From NCBI RefSeq assembly GCF_024623785.1, contig NZ_JANKBZ010000023.1, positions 123,219-187,218 of the forward strand: DNA of 64,000 bases. The letters are read 5' to 3'. This DNA is from Archangium lipolyticum (GTDB lineage: Bacteria; Myxococcota; Myxococcia; Myxococcales; Myxococcaceae). The notes below the pieces were generated by a model. That model was not told where the DNA came from. It saw only the letters and a list, made by a program, of their open reading frames with translations, and made no database searches. A program made the position numbers and the translations under genes. Below, piece by piece: positions 9,339-18,661 of the stretch. The stretch's first letter is position 1. Every line of letters begins with the position of its first letter.

Positions 9339-10943
9339 ATGAAGCCACACAGGTTACGTCCCGATGCCGTATCCGCGGTGCTGCTCGCGTTCTTGCTCCT
9401 GGCTCTGGGCCCGGAGGCGAGGGCCGCCCAGTCGACGGTGCTTCAGCTCGGCTCTCCGAGCCTGTCCGCGCAGCCAGGGCAGAGCGTGACGCTGGCGATG
9501 CGGTTCAACGCCGTGCCGCTGGCCGAGGACTACTCCGTCTTCGTCCACTTCATCGACCAGAACGGCGTGCACCGCTCCGAGCTCAACGCCGACCACCTGC
9601 CGCCCGTCGGTACCTCCAAATGGAGCGGCTCCGTCGCCTACAACCGCACCGTGGCGCTTCCGGCGTCGCTCCCAGTGGGCACCTATACGATCCGGGTCGG
9701 GCTCTACCAGAACCACTCGCCGTGGGCCCGCGTGCCGTTGACGATGGGCAGTGGCGTCACCGTCGATGATCAATTCCGCTACGCCGTCGGAACGCTCACC
9801 GTTGGCCAGCAGCCGTCCACCACCCAGGTGCTTCGGCTCGGCAACCCGAGCCTGTCCGCGCAGCCGGGGCAGAGCGTGACGCTGGCGATGCGCTTCAACG
9901 CCGTGCCGATGGCCGCCGACTATTACGTCTTCGTCCACTTCGTGGACCAGAACGGCGTGCAGCACTCCTCGTTCAACGCCGACCACCTGCCGTCCGTCGC
10001 CACCTCCGTGTGGAGCGGCGCCATTGCCTACAACGTCAACAAGACCCTCCCGTCGAACCTCGCCGCGGGGACGTACACGATCCGCGTGGGCCTCTATCCC
10101 ATGTCCTCGCCGAATGACCGCGTCCTGTTGTCGCCGGGCAGTGGTGTCACCGCCGATGGCGAGCGCCGCTACATCGTCGGAACCCTCACCGTCAGCGGCT
10201 CCTCGCAGCCCTCCGGCGGGCCCCTCGGGCAGGACCCGAACGCGTACCAGCTGACCTTCTCCGACGAGTTCGACAACGGCTTCGCCACCAGCAAGTGGAA
10301 CGACCACATCTGGTACAAGAGCTCCGATCCGGTCATCAACTACAAGGTGAGCAACGGTTCGCTGAAGATCTGGCCGGCCGCCGGGTTCGTCGACCGCACC
10401 ATCGACACCGATGGCAAGTTCTCCCAGACGTATGGCTACTTCGAGATGCAGGCGAAGTTGCCGATCGGCCGGGGCGTCTGGCCCGCGTTCTGGCTGTACG
10501 CCCACCCGGGCGACGATCGCCCCGAGATCGACATCATGGAAGCCTATCCGGGCGGTGGTCCCGACAGTGGCTGGGGCGATGGCAACCTGCACCCGACCAA
10601 CTTCGGCCTCACGCTGCACAAGGCCAACGCGGATTACTCGTACCACGAGAAGCCGTACTCGACGACGCTGCGCAACTTCTCGCCCTACCAGAACGGCATC
10701 GACCTGTCCGCCGGCTTCCATACGTACGCCGTGAAGTGGGAGCCCTCTGGCATCACCTTCTACTTCGACGGTCAGCAGCTCGGGCCGAAGTACTGGGATA
10801 CCGCCGGCTACTACAGCAGGCCGATGTACGTCCTGCTGGACCTGTGGTTCGGCAGCGCGAGCGGTTCCCCTGACGCCTCGACTCCGACCGGCGAGGGCAA
10901 CTCGTACGAGATCAACTACGTCCGCGTCTGGCAGTTCAAGTAA
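9339..10943 (+). CDS. Secreted family 16 glycoside hydrolase (endo-beta-glucanase type) with two N-terminal repeat domains
   Basis: A 534-residue exported enzyme. ATG 9339 follows an AAGGAGG box. Residues 1-30 are a signal peptide ending ARA. Two tandem domains of about 130 residues (from about 31 and 161) begin LGxPSLSAQPGQSVTLAMRF and are nearly identical at DNA level. The GH16 domain starts near residue 303 (LTFSDEFDNGF) and contains the active-site strand EIDIME with E396 nucleophile, D398 and E401 acid/base, and the end YEINYVRVWQF typical of the beta-jelly-roll. GH16 enzymes cut beta-1,3 or beta-1,3-1,4 glucans, laminarin, agarose or similar; the exact substrate cannot be told. Likely extracellular and used on polysaccharide or fungal wall. 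Confidence 0.9.
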   Translation: MKPHRLRPDAVSAVLLAFLLLALGPEARAAQSTVLQLGSPSLSAQPGQSVTLAMRFNAVPLAEDYSVFVHFIDQNGVHRSELNADHLPPVGTSKWSGSVAYNRTVALPASLPVGTYTIRVGLYQNHSPWARVPLTMGSGVTVDDQFRYAVGTLTVGQQPSTTQVLRLGNPSLSAQPGQSVTLAMRFNAVPMAADYYVFVHFVDQNGVQHSSFNADHLPSVATSVWSGAIAYNVNKTLPSNLAAGTYTIRVGLYPMSSPNDRVLLSPGSGVTADGERRYIVGTLTVSGSSQPSGGPLGQDPNAYQLTFSDEFDNGFATSKWNDHIWYKSSDPVINYKVSNGSLKIWPAAGFVDRTIDTDGKFSQTYGYFEMQAKLPIGRGVWPAFWLYAHPGDDRPEIDIMEAYPGGGPDSGWGDGNLHPTNFGLTLHKANADYSYHEKPYSTTLRNFSPYQNGIDLSAGFHTYAVKWEPSGITFYFDGQQLGPKYWDTAGYYSRPMYVLLDLWFGSASGSPDASTPTGEGNSYEINYVRVWQFK

Positions 10944-11118
10944 CCCGGCACCGTTCGACGCGTGAGGGCGCGGGGCAGTCGGCCAGGCTGCCTCACGTCC
11001 CAGCTGTCTGGGGCGGGGCCAGGCGATTTCACGTGGCGGGCGGGCCATATCGCTCCGCCGCCGGGTGTTGAGCGCGGAGCCCCCGCCGCCTCCGGGCGTG
11101 ATAGAGGGGGCGCCGCCC

Positions 11119-12303
11119 ATGCCCATGAGCAAGCCCCAGCGCCTTCAGAAGCTCGCCGCCGCCGTCTTCACCACCATGGACGAGGCGCGCAAGCGCAAGC
11201 TCGCCACCGGTGCCGACGTCATCAACCTGTCCATCGGCAGCCCGGATCTCCCTCCCGCCCCGCACATCACCGAGGCCATGGCCCAGGCCATCCGCGACCC
11301 GGGCAACTACGGCTACCCGATGCGCGACCTGCCCGCCTTCCGCGAGGCCGTCGCCGGTTGGTACCAGCGCCGCTTCGGCGTGGCGCTCGACCCGGATACC
11401 GAGGTGCTGGGGCTCACCGGCTCCCAGGAGGGCCTGGCCCACATCACCCAGGCGGTCACCGATCCGGGAGACCTCGTGCTGGTGCCCGACCCCGGCTATC
11501 CCATCTACACCGCCGGGCCCGTGCTGGCCGGAGCGGAGCTCTACCCCGTGCCCCTGAAGGCCGAGAGCGGGTACCTCCCGGACCTGGAGGCCCTGCCCGA
11601 GGACGTGAAGCGGCGGGCGAAGCTGCTCATCCTCAACTACCCGAGCAACCCGTTGGCCGCCGTCGTCCGGCCCGGCTTCTTCGAGCAGGCGGTCGCCTTC
11701 GCGCGCAAGTACGGCACCGTCATCCTGCATGACGCCGCCTACAGCGAGCTGTCCTTCGATGGCTACCGGCCTCCCAGCTTCCTGGAGACGCCGGGCGCCA
11801 GGGAGGTGGGCCTGGAGTTCAACTCCCTGTCCAAGACGTACAACCTCGCGGGAGCCCGCATCGCCTACGCCGTGGGCAACGCGCGGCTCCTCGGGCTGCT
11901 GGCGGAGGTGAAGGCCCACCTCGACTACGGCCTCTTCCGGCCCATCCAGGCCGCCGCCGTCGCCGCGCTGAACGGGCCCCGGCAGTGCGTGGACGACATG
12001 GCCGCCACCTACCAGCGCCGCCGGGACGTGCTGGTGGATGGGCTCAACCGGCTGGGCTGGGCCGTCCCCAAGCCGAAGGCCACCATGTTCTGCTGGGCCC
12101 CCGTGCCGCGCGGCTTCGAGTCCAGTCTCTCCTTCGCCATGGCGCTGTTGGAGCAGGCCGCCGTCACCGTGGTGCCCGGCAGTGGTTTCGGCTCCATGGG
12201 GGAGGGGCATGTGCGCATCGCTCTCGTGCAGAGCGAGGCACGGCTGGCCGAGGCCGTCGAGCGCATCGGCCGCTCGGGCATCCTGAACCAGCGCGCGGCG
12301 TAG
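11119..12303 (+). CDS. PLP-dependent class I/II aminotransferase, DapL-like
   Basis: A 394-residue fold-type I aminotransferase. Recognisable elements: NLSIGSPDLPP near the N-terminus, GYPMRDLPAFREA, the LTGSQEGLAHI cofactor loop, DPGYPIY, NYPSNP, HDAAYSELSFDGY and the PLP lysine in SLSKTYN (K239). The pattern of these motifs resembles LL-diaminopimelate aminotransferase and related enzymes, which would place it in lysine/peptidoglycan precursor synthesis, but it could be another class I aminotransferase. ATG 11119 follows an AGGGGG box by eight bases; a frame-extended start at 11065 has no ribosome site. It stands alone between two unrelated genes. Confidence 0.85.
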   Translation: MPMSKPQRLQKLAAAVFTTMDEARKRKLATGADVINLSIGSPDLPPAPHITEAMAQAIRDPGNYGYPMRDLPAFREAVAGWYQRRFGVALDPDTEVLGLTGSQEGLAHITQAVTDPGDLVLVPDPGYPIYTAGPVLAGAELYPVPLKAESGYLPDLEALPEDVKRRAKLLILNYPSNPLAAVVRPGFFEQAVAFARKYGTVILHDAAYSELSFDGYRPPSFLETPGAREVGLEFNSLSKTYNLAGARIAYAVGNARLLGLLAEVKAHLDYGLFRPIQAAAVAALNGPRQCVDDMAATYQRRRDVLVDGLNRLGWAVPKPKATMFCWAPVPRGFESSLSFAMALLEQAAVTVVPGSGFGSMGEGHVRIALVQSEARLAEAVERIGRSGILNQRAA

Positions 12304-12486
12304 CCCGGGGCGGGAGCTCGCTCCGTGGCCACCGGTCCGCGCGATGTGGCCGCCCGGCCACGTCGCCCGGCCTCGAAGGGACCGCGACCGTGGCTGGGAG
12401 GAGCCTTTCCTGGGCTCGTCCGCCTGTCCGGCCATCGGCACGCCGCGTGCTTTGGGGGACGGTATCCCTCATCCGCAGGTGCCCTC

Positions 12487-14238
12487 ATGCGCTGGTTCAA
12501 GTCCCTCGCCGCCTCGCTGTGCCTCGCCGCCTCCACCGCTGGAGCCGCGGCGCCCGAGGTCATCATCACCCCGCAGAGCAGCCAGTTCCCCTTCGTCAAG
12601 CTCACCGTCAACGTGCGCGATCGCGGCACGGGCAAGCGCATTGGCGGGCTCACCCGCGAGGCCTTCTCCATCCGCGAGGACATGAGCCCCGGAGAGCTCG
12701 TCTCCTTCGAGGAGCAGCGCCTGGAGGGCACCGCCACCTCTTCTCCGGTGGACGTCGTCTTCGTCTTCGACCAGACGGGCAGCATGAGCGAGGAGATCGC
12801 CGGCCTGGTGGAGCGCTCGCGTCAGTTCGCGGACATCCTCGGCAACAGCGGCTTCGACTTCCGGCTCGCGCTCGTCTCGTACTCGGATAGCGTCGAGCGC
12901 GTGTTTTCGTACACCTCCGACGTGGAGGCGTTCAAACGGCAGCTCTCGAAGCTGACGGCGGATGGCGGAGGGGACGAGCCGGAGAACCAGCTCGACGCGC
13001 TCGTGGAGGCCTCGAAGCTGCCGCACCGGCCGGGCGCGAAGAAGGTCTTCCTGCTCGTCACCGACGCGTCCTTCCATTCCAGCGATTCGGTTACCTCCCG
13101 CACCGCGCAAGGCGTCGTGGAGTCGCTCCAGTCCAAGGGGGTGCAGCTCCACGTGGTGGGGCCCGACCTGGAGCCCTACCACTGGATGCCGGAGCGGCTG
13201 GGTGGCACCTTCTTCGACAAGGACGCGGGTGACTTCCGGGAGATCGTCCGCTCGCTCGCGGGCGGCGTCGCGGTGAACTACGTCGTCAGCTACCGCAGCC
13301 CCCGGCCGCAGGACGACGCCACCCGGCGCGCCGTGGAGGTGCGGGTGAAGGTGGGCAAGGACACCGGGCTCGACGTGACGCAGTACCGGGCGCCGAGCTG
13401 GGTCACCGCCAGCTCCCGCATGGACTTCTTCGCGGGCGAGGAGAGCCGGTACGCGCCGCTCCACGTGGTGGACGGCTCGCCGGACACGGTGTGGGCCGAG
13501 GGCGTGCCCGGCCAGGGCATCGGTGAGTGGCTCCACATGCGCTTCGAGAAGCAGGAGTCCGTGAGCCGCGTGGCCCTGACTCCGCCGCCTGCCGGCTACG
13601 GGTGCCCCAAGGAGGTGCGGCTCTCGCTCGGGAGCTACAGCAAGGTCATCACCCTGGAGAAGGGCAAGGGCCGGCAGGAGTTCGAGCTGTCCCCCTCGGT
13701 CTCCGCGGGCTCGCTGGAGCTGGAGATCGTCAGCGTGCACGGCGGCTCGGACCTGACGGGACTCGCCGAGGTGCAGGTGTACACGGGCGAGCCGCCGGCG
13801 CTGCTCGAGCGCATCTCCCGCTCGCGCCGCACGGTGGCGGAGGCGGACAGCTCGCAGTCGCTGAACAAGAAGGGCGAGCAGCTCTACCACCAGGGCAAGC
13901 TGAAGGAGTCGATCGCGCTCTACCAGCAGGCGGTGGACAAGGATCCGTCGCACGCGCAGGCCTACAGCAACCTGGGACTGGCGTACCAGAAGGTGGGCGA
14001 CTTCCCGAACGCCATCTGGGCCAACCGCAAGGCGATCGCGCTCGCGCGGGGCTCCGGAAAGAATGGAGTGATGGCCAGCTCGTACTACAACATCGCGCGC
14101 ATCTTCGAGGCCCAGGGAGACTGGAAGCAGGCCGAGCAGAACTTCTGGTGGGCGAACCAGAACCGGCCCATGAAGGTCTACGACGACGCGATCCTGCGCA
14201 TGCAGCGCAAGCAGGGCGAGGCCGAGGCCGCGAGGTAG
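12487..14238 (+). CDS. Exported von Willebrand factor A domain protein with C-terminal TPR repeats
   Basis: 583 residues with a signal peptide (MRWFKSLAASLCLAAS...AAA). A VWA domain follows (VDVVFVFDQTGSMSEE) with the MIDAS motif DxTGS starting at D95, so it probably binds a divalent metal and a protein ligand. A middle region (about 310-440) looks like a beta-rich discoidin/F5-type carbohydrate-binding fold (YAPLHVVDGSPDTVWAEG). The last 100 residues are TPR-like (LYHQGKLKESIALYQQAV, AYSNLGLAYQKVGDFPNA). VWA-TPR proteins usually act in periplasmic assembly. It is followed after 38 bases by the deacetylase gene, possibly one transcription unit. Specific role unknown. Confidence 0.82.
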   Translation: MRWFKSLAASLCLAASTAGAAAPEVIITPQSSQFPFVKLTVNVRDRGTGKRIGGLTREAFSIREDMSPGELVSFEEQRLEGTATSSPVDVVFVFDQTGSMSEEIAGLVERSRQFADILGNSGFDFRLALVSYSDSVERVFSYTSDVEAFKRQLSKLTADGGGDEPENQLDALVEASKLPHRPGAKKVFLLVTDASFHSSDSVTSRTAQGVVESLQSKGVQLHVVGPDLEPYHWMPERLGGTFFDKDAGDFREIVRSLAGGVAVNYVVSYRSPRPQDDATRRAVEVRVKVGKDTGLDVTQYRAPSWVTASSRMDFFAGEESRYAPLHVVDGSPDTVWAEGVPGQGIGEWLHMRFEKQESVSRVALTPPPAGYGCPKEVRLSLGSYSKVITLEKGKGRQEFELSPSVSAGSLELEIVSVHGGSDLTGLAEVQVYTGEPPALLERISRSRRTVAEADSSQSLNKKGEQLYHQGKLKESIALYQQAVDKDPSHAQAYSNLGLAYQKVGDFPNAIWANRKAIALARGSGKNGVMASSYYNIARIFEAQGDWKQAEQNFWWANQNRPMKVYDDAILRMQRKQGEAEAAR

Positions 14239-14276
14239 CGCTCACGCCCCACGTCTCCCGAGAGGACTCCCTTCCC

Positions 14277-15395
14277 ATGTTCCGTCCGTTCCGACTGCTG
14301 ACCGCGCTCCTCTGCGTCCCGCTGCTCGCGTCTTCCGCCCACGCGGCGGGCCTGAAGGTGTCCGTGACCGAGCGCGCCCACTGGCCCTGGCCGCTGGAGT
14401 CCCCCAGTGCCTTCGATGTGGCCTCCCGCGCGGAGATCGCCGTGTTCGTCGAGGCGCTGGCGGACTCCGACACGCGAGCGGGAGCCTCGGGCGACGCCGC
14501 GTCGGTGGCGCGGTGGAAGGAGTGGATGAGGAAGGTGCTGGTGGAGAACTTCGCGAAGGCCCGGGAGACGTGCACCGCCGGGGCGCTCTTCTGCGAGGGC
14601 CAGGTGCCCGCGAGCTGGGAGGCTCTGGTCACCACCGCACGGACGGGCCTCGGGAAGCTGCCGGCGGAGCTGTCGCCGTGGTACGCGGAGCAGAAGCCCT
14701 TCCACCAGGGCTACCTGTACGAGCAGGTCCGGCTCGCGGGGTTGTTCCCGAGGGTGACGAGCGAGATCTTCCCGCTGGCGTCCTCCGAGCGCTTCGGTCT
14801 CGAGCTGCCGGATCGGCACTTCCTGCTCACCTTCGACGACGGCCCCACGCCCAGGGACGGTGGCACGGACAGGCTCACCACGCGGCTCCGGGCCGAGGGC
14901 ATCCACGCGGCCTTCTTCCTGCTGGGCACCCAGTACGACTCCCGGCGGAAGGCGGCCCCGGTGGAGCAGTTCCGGGCGCTCTACGCGGGGATGTGCGTCG
15001 GCTCGCATGGGCAGGAGCACCGCTCCCACGCCACCTGGGCCGGCGCGGTGAAGGGAATGGAGTCCTTCCACGCCCGGCTCGCGGAGAGCCTGCCGGAGGG
15101 CCAGGAGAAGCTGACGCTGTTCCGCCCGCCATACGGCCAGCGCAACGCGTCCTTCCTCCAGGCCCTGGAGCACGGCGGAATGAAGAGCGTCCTGTGGAAC
15201 ATCGACTCCCAGGACTGGCACGCGCGCATCACGGGCTCGAGGGCCGCCGGGCGCGTGCTGTCACTGATGCTGCTGTGGCGGCACGGGAACATCCTGTTCC
15301 ACGACATCCACCCGAAGGCGCTCGAGGCACTCCCACGCATCTGGCGCGAGACGCGTGGCTCGGGCGTGAGCTGGGCGGACTGCCGCGAGGAGTAG
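14277..15395 (+). CDS. Secreted polysaccharide deacetylase (NodB homology domain)
   Basis: 372 residues, signal peptide (LLTALLCVPLLASSAHA). The NodB domain occupies the C-terminal half: motif 1 TFDDGPT with catalytic base D187 and metal ligand D188, motif 2 SHGQEHRSHA giving the two metal histidines, motif 3 FRPPYGQRN, and NIDSQDW plus FHDIHPKAL as motifs 4 and 5. Such enzymes remove N-acetyl groups from peptidoglycan, chitin or related polymers, in the periplasm or outside. The N-terminal 170 residues (ERAHWPWPLESPSAF...) are not recognised. GAGAGGA lies about 12 bases before the ATG. Lies directly after the VWA/TPR gene. Confidence 0.88.
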   Translation: MFRPFRLLTALLCVPLLASSAHAAGLKVSVTERAHWPWPLESPSAFDVASRAEIAVFVEALADSDTRAGASGDAASVARWKEWMRKVLVENFAKARETCTAGALFCEGQVPASWEALVTTARTGLGKLPAELSPWYAEQKPFHQGYLYEQVRLAGLFPRVTSEIFPLASSERFGLELPDRHFLLTFDDGPTPRDGGTDRLTTRLRAEGIHAAFFLLGTQYDSRRKAAPVEQFRALYAGMCVGSHGQEHRSHATWAGAVKGMESFHARLAESLPEGQEKLTLFRPPYGQRNASFLQALEHGGMKSVLWNIDSQDWHARITGSRAAGRVLSLMLLWRHGNILFHDIHPKALEALPRIWRETRGSGVSWADCREE

Positions 15396-15436
15396 GGGAG
15401 TCCCTAGGGGAGTCCCGGGCTCCCACTCCGAGGCGC

Positions 15437-15904
15437 TCACGCGAGCATGTAACGGTAGAGCACCTCCGCGGCGCACGCCGGCTTGGACTCGCCTTCGATC
15501 TCGATGCTCGCGAGCAGCTGGGCCTCGACACCCTTGGGAATGTCCTTGAGCTCGGCCAGCTTGAGGCTCAGCCGGTAGCGGGCGCCCAGCTTGAGCGGGG
15601 CGGGGAAGCGGACCTTGTTGAGGCCGTAGTTCAGCACGAGCGCGAAGCCGCGGATCTCCACGACCTCGAAGAACAGCCCCGCGATGCGCGAGACGCTGAA
15701 GTACCCATGGGCGATGGGCACTCCAAAGGGAGACTCGCGCTGGCACCGCTCGCGGTCCAGGTGGATCCACTGGAAGTCCCCCGTGGCCTCGGCGAAGCGC
15801 ACGATGTCCTCGTACGCGAGCTCCTTCCACTCGGAGGCGCCGAGCTGCTGCCCGACCAGCGCCTTGAGTCCATCCAGTCCGTCGATGATCGTCTTGTTGG
15901 GCAT
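15437..15904 (-). CDS. MaoC-like (R)-specific enoyl-CoA hydratase
   Basis: 155 residues forming a single hot-dog domain of the MaoC/NodN type. The hydratase signature is seen as FAEATGDFQWIHLD (Asp and His active-site residues) followed by GVPIAHGYFSVS. NodN-like proteins of this length hydrate trans-2-enoyl-CoA to (R)-3-hydroxyacyl-CoA, or are of unknown substrate. ATG 15904 was chosen because the homologous start MPNKTIIDGLD fits; longer in-frame upstream sequence is not conserved-looking. It converges on the deacetylase gene and stands alone. Confidence 0.88.
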   Translation of the reverse strand: MPNKTIIDGLDGLKALVGQQLGASEWKELAYEDIVRFAEATGDFQWIHLDRERCQRESPFGVPIAHGYFSVSRIAGLFFEVVEIRGFALVLNYGLNKVRFPAPLKLGARYRLSLKLAELKDIPKGVEAQLLASIEIEGESKPACAAEVLYRYMLA

Positions 15905-15971
15905 GCGCCGCCCATAGCATGCACGGGGCCCCCCTGTCTGGAGGGCTCCCGCGCTCACCGCCGTTTGCTGC

Positions 15972-17087
15972 TCACTGCAGGAACGGCGTGTTCTCGGCGA
16001 AGTACTCGTGGTTGTCCGCGTTGTCGAGGGCGTTGGTCGGGTTGGTGAGCGCCAGGTTCTTGGCGCCGGCCTGTCCGTACACGTGATCATCCGTGCCCGC
16101 GACGACGGTGAAGTGGCTCATCTCGTGGATGAGCGTGCCGCCCTTGGAATCCGTGCCGGTCATTGGCGCGGACCAGAAGGCGCTGCACACGTAGATGGTG
16201 TAGGGCTGGTTCGGGTACACGTAGGCGTAATAGTTCTTCTTGCAGCCGCAATCGATGGTGATTGGCTTTGTGTCGAAGCCGTCCTTGATCTTGGCGAAGT
16301 GGCTCTGCGCGGTGCTCCAGCCGCTGGTGGAGAAGGCCCCGAACCAGGTGGAGTAGCGCGGCGTGCCCGAGGGCGTGGTGCCGGTGAGGTAGGCGTTCGA
16401 GTCGTTGGCCATGGCGCTGGCGGCGTTGATGGCCTCGATGATGGTGGACTGCTGCGTGGTGGAGCAGCGGCCGCTGAACGAGAGGGTGCCCAGGCTCACC
16501 ACGTCGCCCGGCCTGGCCTGGGCGAGCGCGCGGCCCTCGATCCACAGGCTCACCTCGTTGGACTCGATCTTCCCGCCCTGGAAGGAGGCGTTGCCGTGGA
16601 GCTGCTTCGGCGCCACGGTGAAGCGGATGATGTACTGGCCGGTCTGCGACAGGTCATACACCTCTCCGAGATCCACCGTGCTCGTCGTGCTCTCACCGGC
16701 CTCCAGGGTGATGTAGTCCTTCTCCTGGGCCGCGGGACGCTTGTAGTGCGGGCCCTGGAAGGCCACGGGCGCTCCGGCGAGCTTCACCTGGAGCAGCTCC
16801 TCCTCCAGGCCCTCGACGGGCGTGTACCACTTGAGCAGCTTCACTGCGTGACGCGAGTCGTTGGTGAGGGTGATCGTCACCGAGGCCTTCTCGTTGGCGC
16901 CGATGAGGGCCTTGTCCGTGCTCAGCCGCACCGACACGGCCCTGGCGGCGAGCTCCTGGGTCTCCTGCGTCAGCCCATCCCCGTTCCTCGTGGACTCGTC
17001 CGAGGGAGCGCCGCAGGCGCCGATGAGGGACGCACCCACGAGCCATCCGGCCATCCACTTGAAACCGACTCGAACGTTCTTGCTCAT
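15972..17087 (-). CDS. M35-type (aspzincin) metalloendopeptidase lipoprotein
   Basis: 371 residues. The N-terminus MSKNVRVGFKWMAG...LIGAC is a lipoprotein signal with lipobox LIGAC. Residues 40-190 form an immunoglobulin-like beta domain of the kind that precedes peptidyl-Lys metallopeptidases. The catalytic domain holds HEMSH (H321, E322, H325) followed by GTDDHVYG, the Asp-containing third zinc ligand region of aspzincins, and a NADNHEYFAENTP end. The enzyme is probably anchored to or released from the envelope and attacks protein, in line with predation. An AAAGGAAG box precedes ATG 17087. Confidence 0.87.
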   Translation of the reverse strand: MSKNVRVGFKWMAGWLVGASLIGACGAPSDESTRNGDGLTQETQELAARAVSVRLSTDKALIGANEKASVTITLTNDSRHAVKLLKWYTPVEGLEEELLQVKLAGAPVAFQGPHYKRPAAQEKDYITLEAGESTTSTVDLGEVYDLSQTGQYIIRFTVAPKQLHGNASFQGGKIESNEVSLWIEGRALAQARPGDVVSLGTLSFSGRCSTTQQSTIIEAINAASAMANDSNAYLTGTTPSGTPRYSTWFGAFSTSGWSTAQSHFAKIKDGFDTKPITIDCGCKKNYYAYVYPNQPYTIYVCSAFWSAPMTGTDSKGGTLIHEMSHFTVVAGTDDHVYGQAGAKNLALTNPTNALDNADNHEYFAENTPFLQ

Positions 17088-17401
17088 GCGAACGACTTCC
17101 TTTGCTGGGGGGCCCGCTGCTGTGTGCTTCCGGGGTAGGGCCCTCCCGTAGCAAGGCACGGGCCAGTTTCTCACTTTCGTGGAAATGGAGGGTTACAGCG
17201 GCGGTGCTGCCAGAGTGGAGCATCCAGGCTCCACCTCCAAGGCGTGGAGGCGTAAAGAGTCGTTACGAAAACGCGGCGATGCTCCAATCATCCCGCGAGG
17301 TTCGGGGGGGATGTCAGGGTGTCTTGAAATCGGACAGGGGTTTCTCACCTTTGAAGCAACCTCCAGCCTCCGACCGCCTGGCGCCGCTTTCGAGCCACGC
17401 G
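17088..17401. other. Intergenic region, 314 bases, no gene seen
   Basis: Lies between the divergently read upstream end of the M35 protease gene and the 3' end of the glycosyltransferase gene. It should carry the protease promoter. Short reading frames on both strands lack codon bias or ribosome sites. No repeat or hairpin of note. Confidence 0.4.
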
Positions 17402-18373
17402 TCAGGACTTGCGCTGGCGCAGCGCGGCCCGGGCGCTCGTCCAGTCCACGAGGCTGTCGTTGAGATCGTCATCACCGCGTTGGGCCTCGGGCATGTCACC
17501 CGTCTCCACCCGGCGGATGACCTCGGGGAGCGCGTCGTAGAACTCCTTCGAGCGCCACTTCGGGTGCAGGCTCCACAGCCCCGGAGACTGGCCCAGGAAG
17601 TCGAGCCGCCGCAGGCCCTCGCGTTCCATGGCGCGGGTGAGGATGTTCTCCGGCTCGCGGTACGGGGGATTGCCCGCGCGCAGCGCCCGGAGCAGATGGA
17701 TGGGGGGCGCCAGCTTGCGCTTCAAGGGCACGAGCCGCTCGAGGAGCCTGCGCCGGTCCATCAGGAAGACGCGGGTGCTGAAGCGCCGCATCAGGAATCC
17801 GGCGGGAACGGAGGGATCCGGCTCGATGCCACCGCGCAGGTGGATGCGCAGGCGCCCGTCGGCGGTGGGAGGGCCGGGGTGGGGCGCGCAGTAGAGGAGC
17901 TCCGGCCGGGAGGCCAGCAGTTGCACGGCCTCGGACACCCAGGTGGGAGAGCCGCCCCCCAGGAGGATGTCCGCGTCGAGGTGGAAGACGTGGTCGTGCG
18001 TCGCCGCGTGCAGCCCGTACATGTATGAGTAGTACGGCCCGCCGCGCGAGTCCTTCAGGGGGACTGGCTTTCCGCCGAAGAATCGCTCGGCCATGGCGGA
18101 GGCGGTGGCGGGGGAGTAGTCCACCTCGCGCACCGTGGCCCGTGGGTAGCGCGCGCACAGCTCCGAGAGCAGGGCCTCCATCCCCGGGCGGCGCTCCTCC
18201 CACGCCGCCGCGAAGCGATGGCCCTTGCTGCGGTGCAGATCCAACACGAGAAGCACTTCGTCCACGGAGGAGGCGAGCTGCCGCAACTGGTGCGGCAGGA
18301 TGTGGCGCGCGTGGGGAAGGTCGGTGGGCGCGAGGTTGATCTGGAGCGTGACGGCGCCGTGGTGGGAATCCAT
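17402..18373 (-). CDS. Putative glycosyltransferase (GT-A like) of unknown specificity
   Basis: 323 residues, no signal peptide. The start MDSHHGAVTLQINLAPTDL and the HLDADILLGGG segment give a DxD motif (DAD) after a nucleotide-sugar fold: VDEVLLVLDLHR, then SPATASAMAERFFGG, then SYMYGLHAATHDHVFHLDAD. The C-terminal half has RGGIEPDPSVPAGFLMRRFS and a tryptophan-containing SLHPKWRSKEFY. These are features of small cytoplasmic GT-A transferases. The donor and acceptor are unknown and no sugar gene adjoins it. ATG 18373 is the first good in-frame start. Confidence 0.65.
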   Translation of the reverse strand: MDSHHGAVTLQINLAPTDLPHARHILPHQLRQLASSVDEVLLVLDLHRSKGHRFAAAWEERRPGMEALLSELCARYPRATVREVDYSPATASAMAERFFGGKPVPLKDSRGGPYYSYMYGLHAATHDHVFHLDADILLGGGSPTWVSEAVQLLASRPELLYCAPHPGPPTADGRLRIHLRGGIEPDPSVPAGFLMRRFSTRVFLMDRRRLLERLVPLKRKLAPPIHLLRALRAGNPPYREPENILTRAMEREGLRRLDFLGQSPGLWSLHPKWRSKEFYDALPEVIRRVETGDMPEAQRGDDDLNDSLVDWTSARAALRQRKS

Positions 18374-18423
18374 GGTCGAGCGCCCCACTACCACGAAGCG
18401 GGCCGGTGCACCGAACGGATGCG

Positions 18424-18576
18424 TCAGCTCAGGAGGGAGAGCACCAGCACGCCACCCCAGATGAGGCACCCCACCGTGCCGAGCACGATGCCAGCGATTG
18501 CCTGTCCCTTGCGTCCGATGGGCGGGTGCGCGTTCGGGTTCACGCGCCGCAGGCCGATGATGGAGCACACCAGCAT
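18424..18576 (-). pseudogene. C-terminal remnant of a DUF4190-type membrane protein
   Basis: The last 50 codons before the stop at 18424 read IIGLRRVNPNAHPP, GRKGQAIAGIVLGTVG and a hydrophobic tail, the second half of a DUF4190 two-helix protein. The first membrane helix that normally comes before IIGLRR is absent; upstream sequence in all three frames is unlike it. Either the gene is 5'-truncated or a very short variant is made from the ATG at 18576. No ribosome site is clear. Confidence 0.55.
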
Positions 18577-18661
18577 CGGGTGCAGACCCCGAGCGCGGGC
18601 TGGTCGGGGTGGGCGTGGCAACGGCTCTCTTCGACTCCGGGTGTGATTGCTCGGGGCGCCC

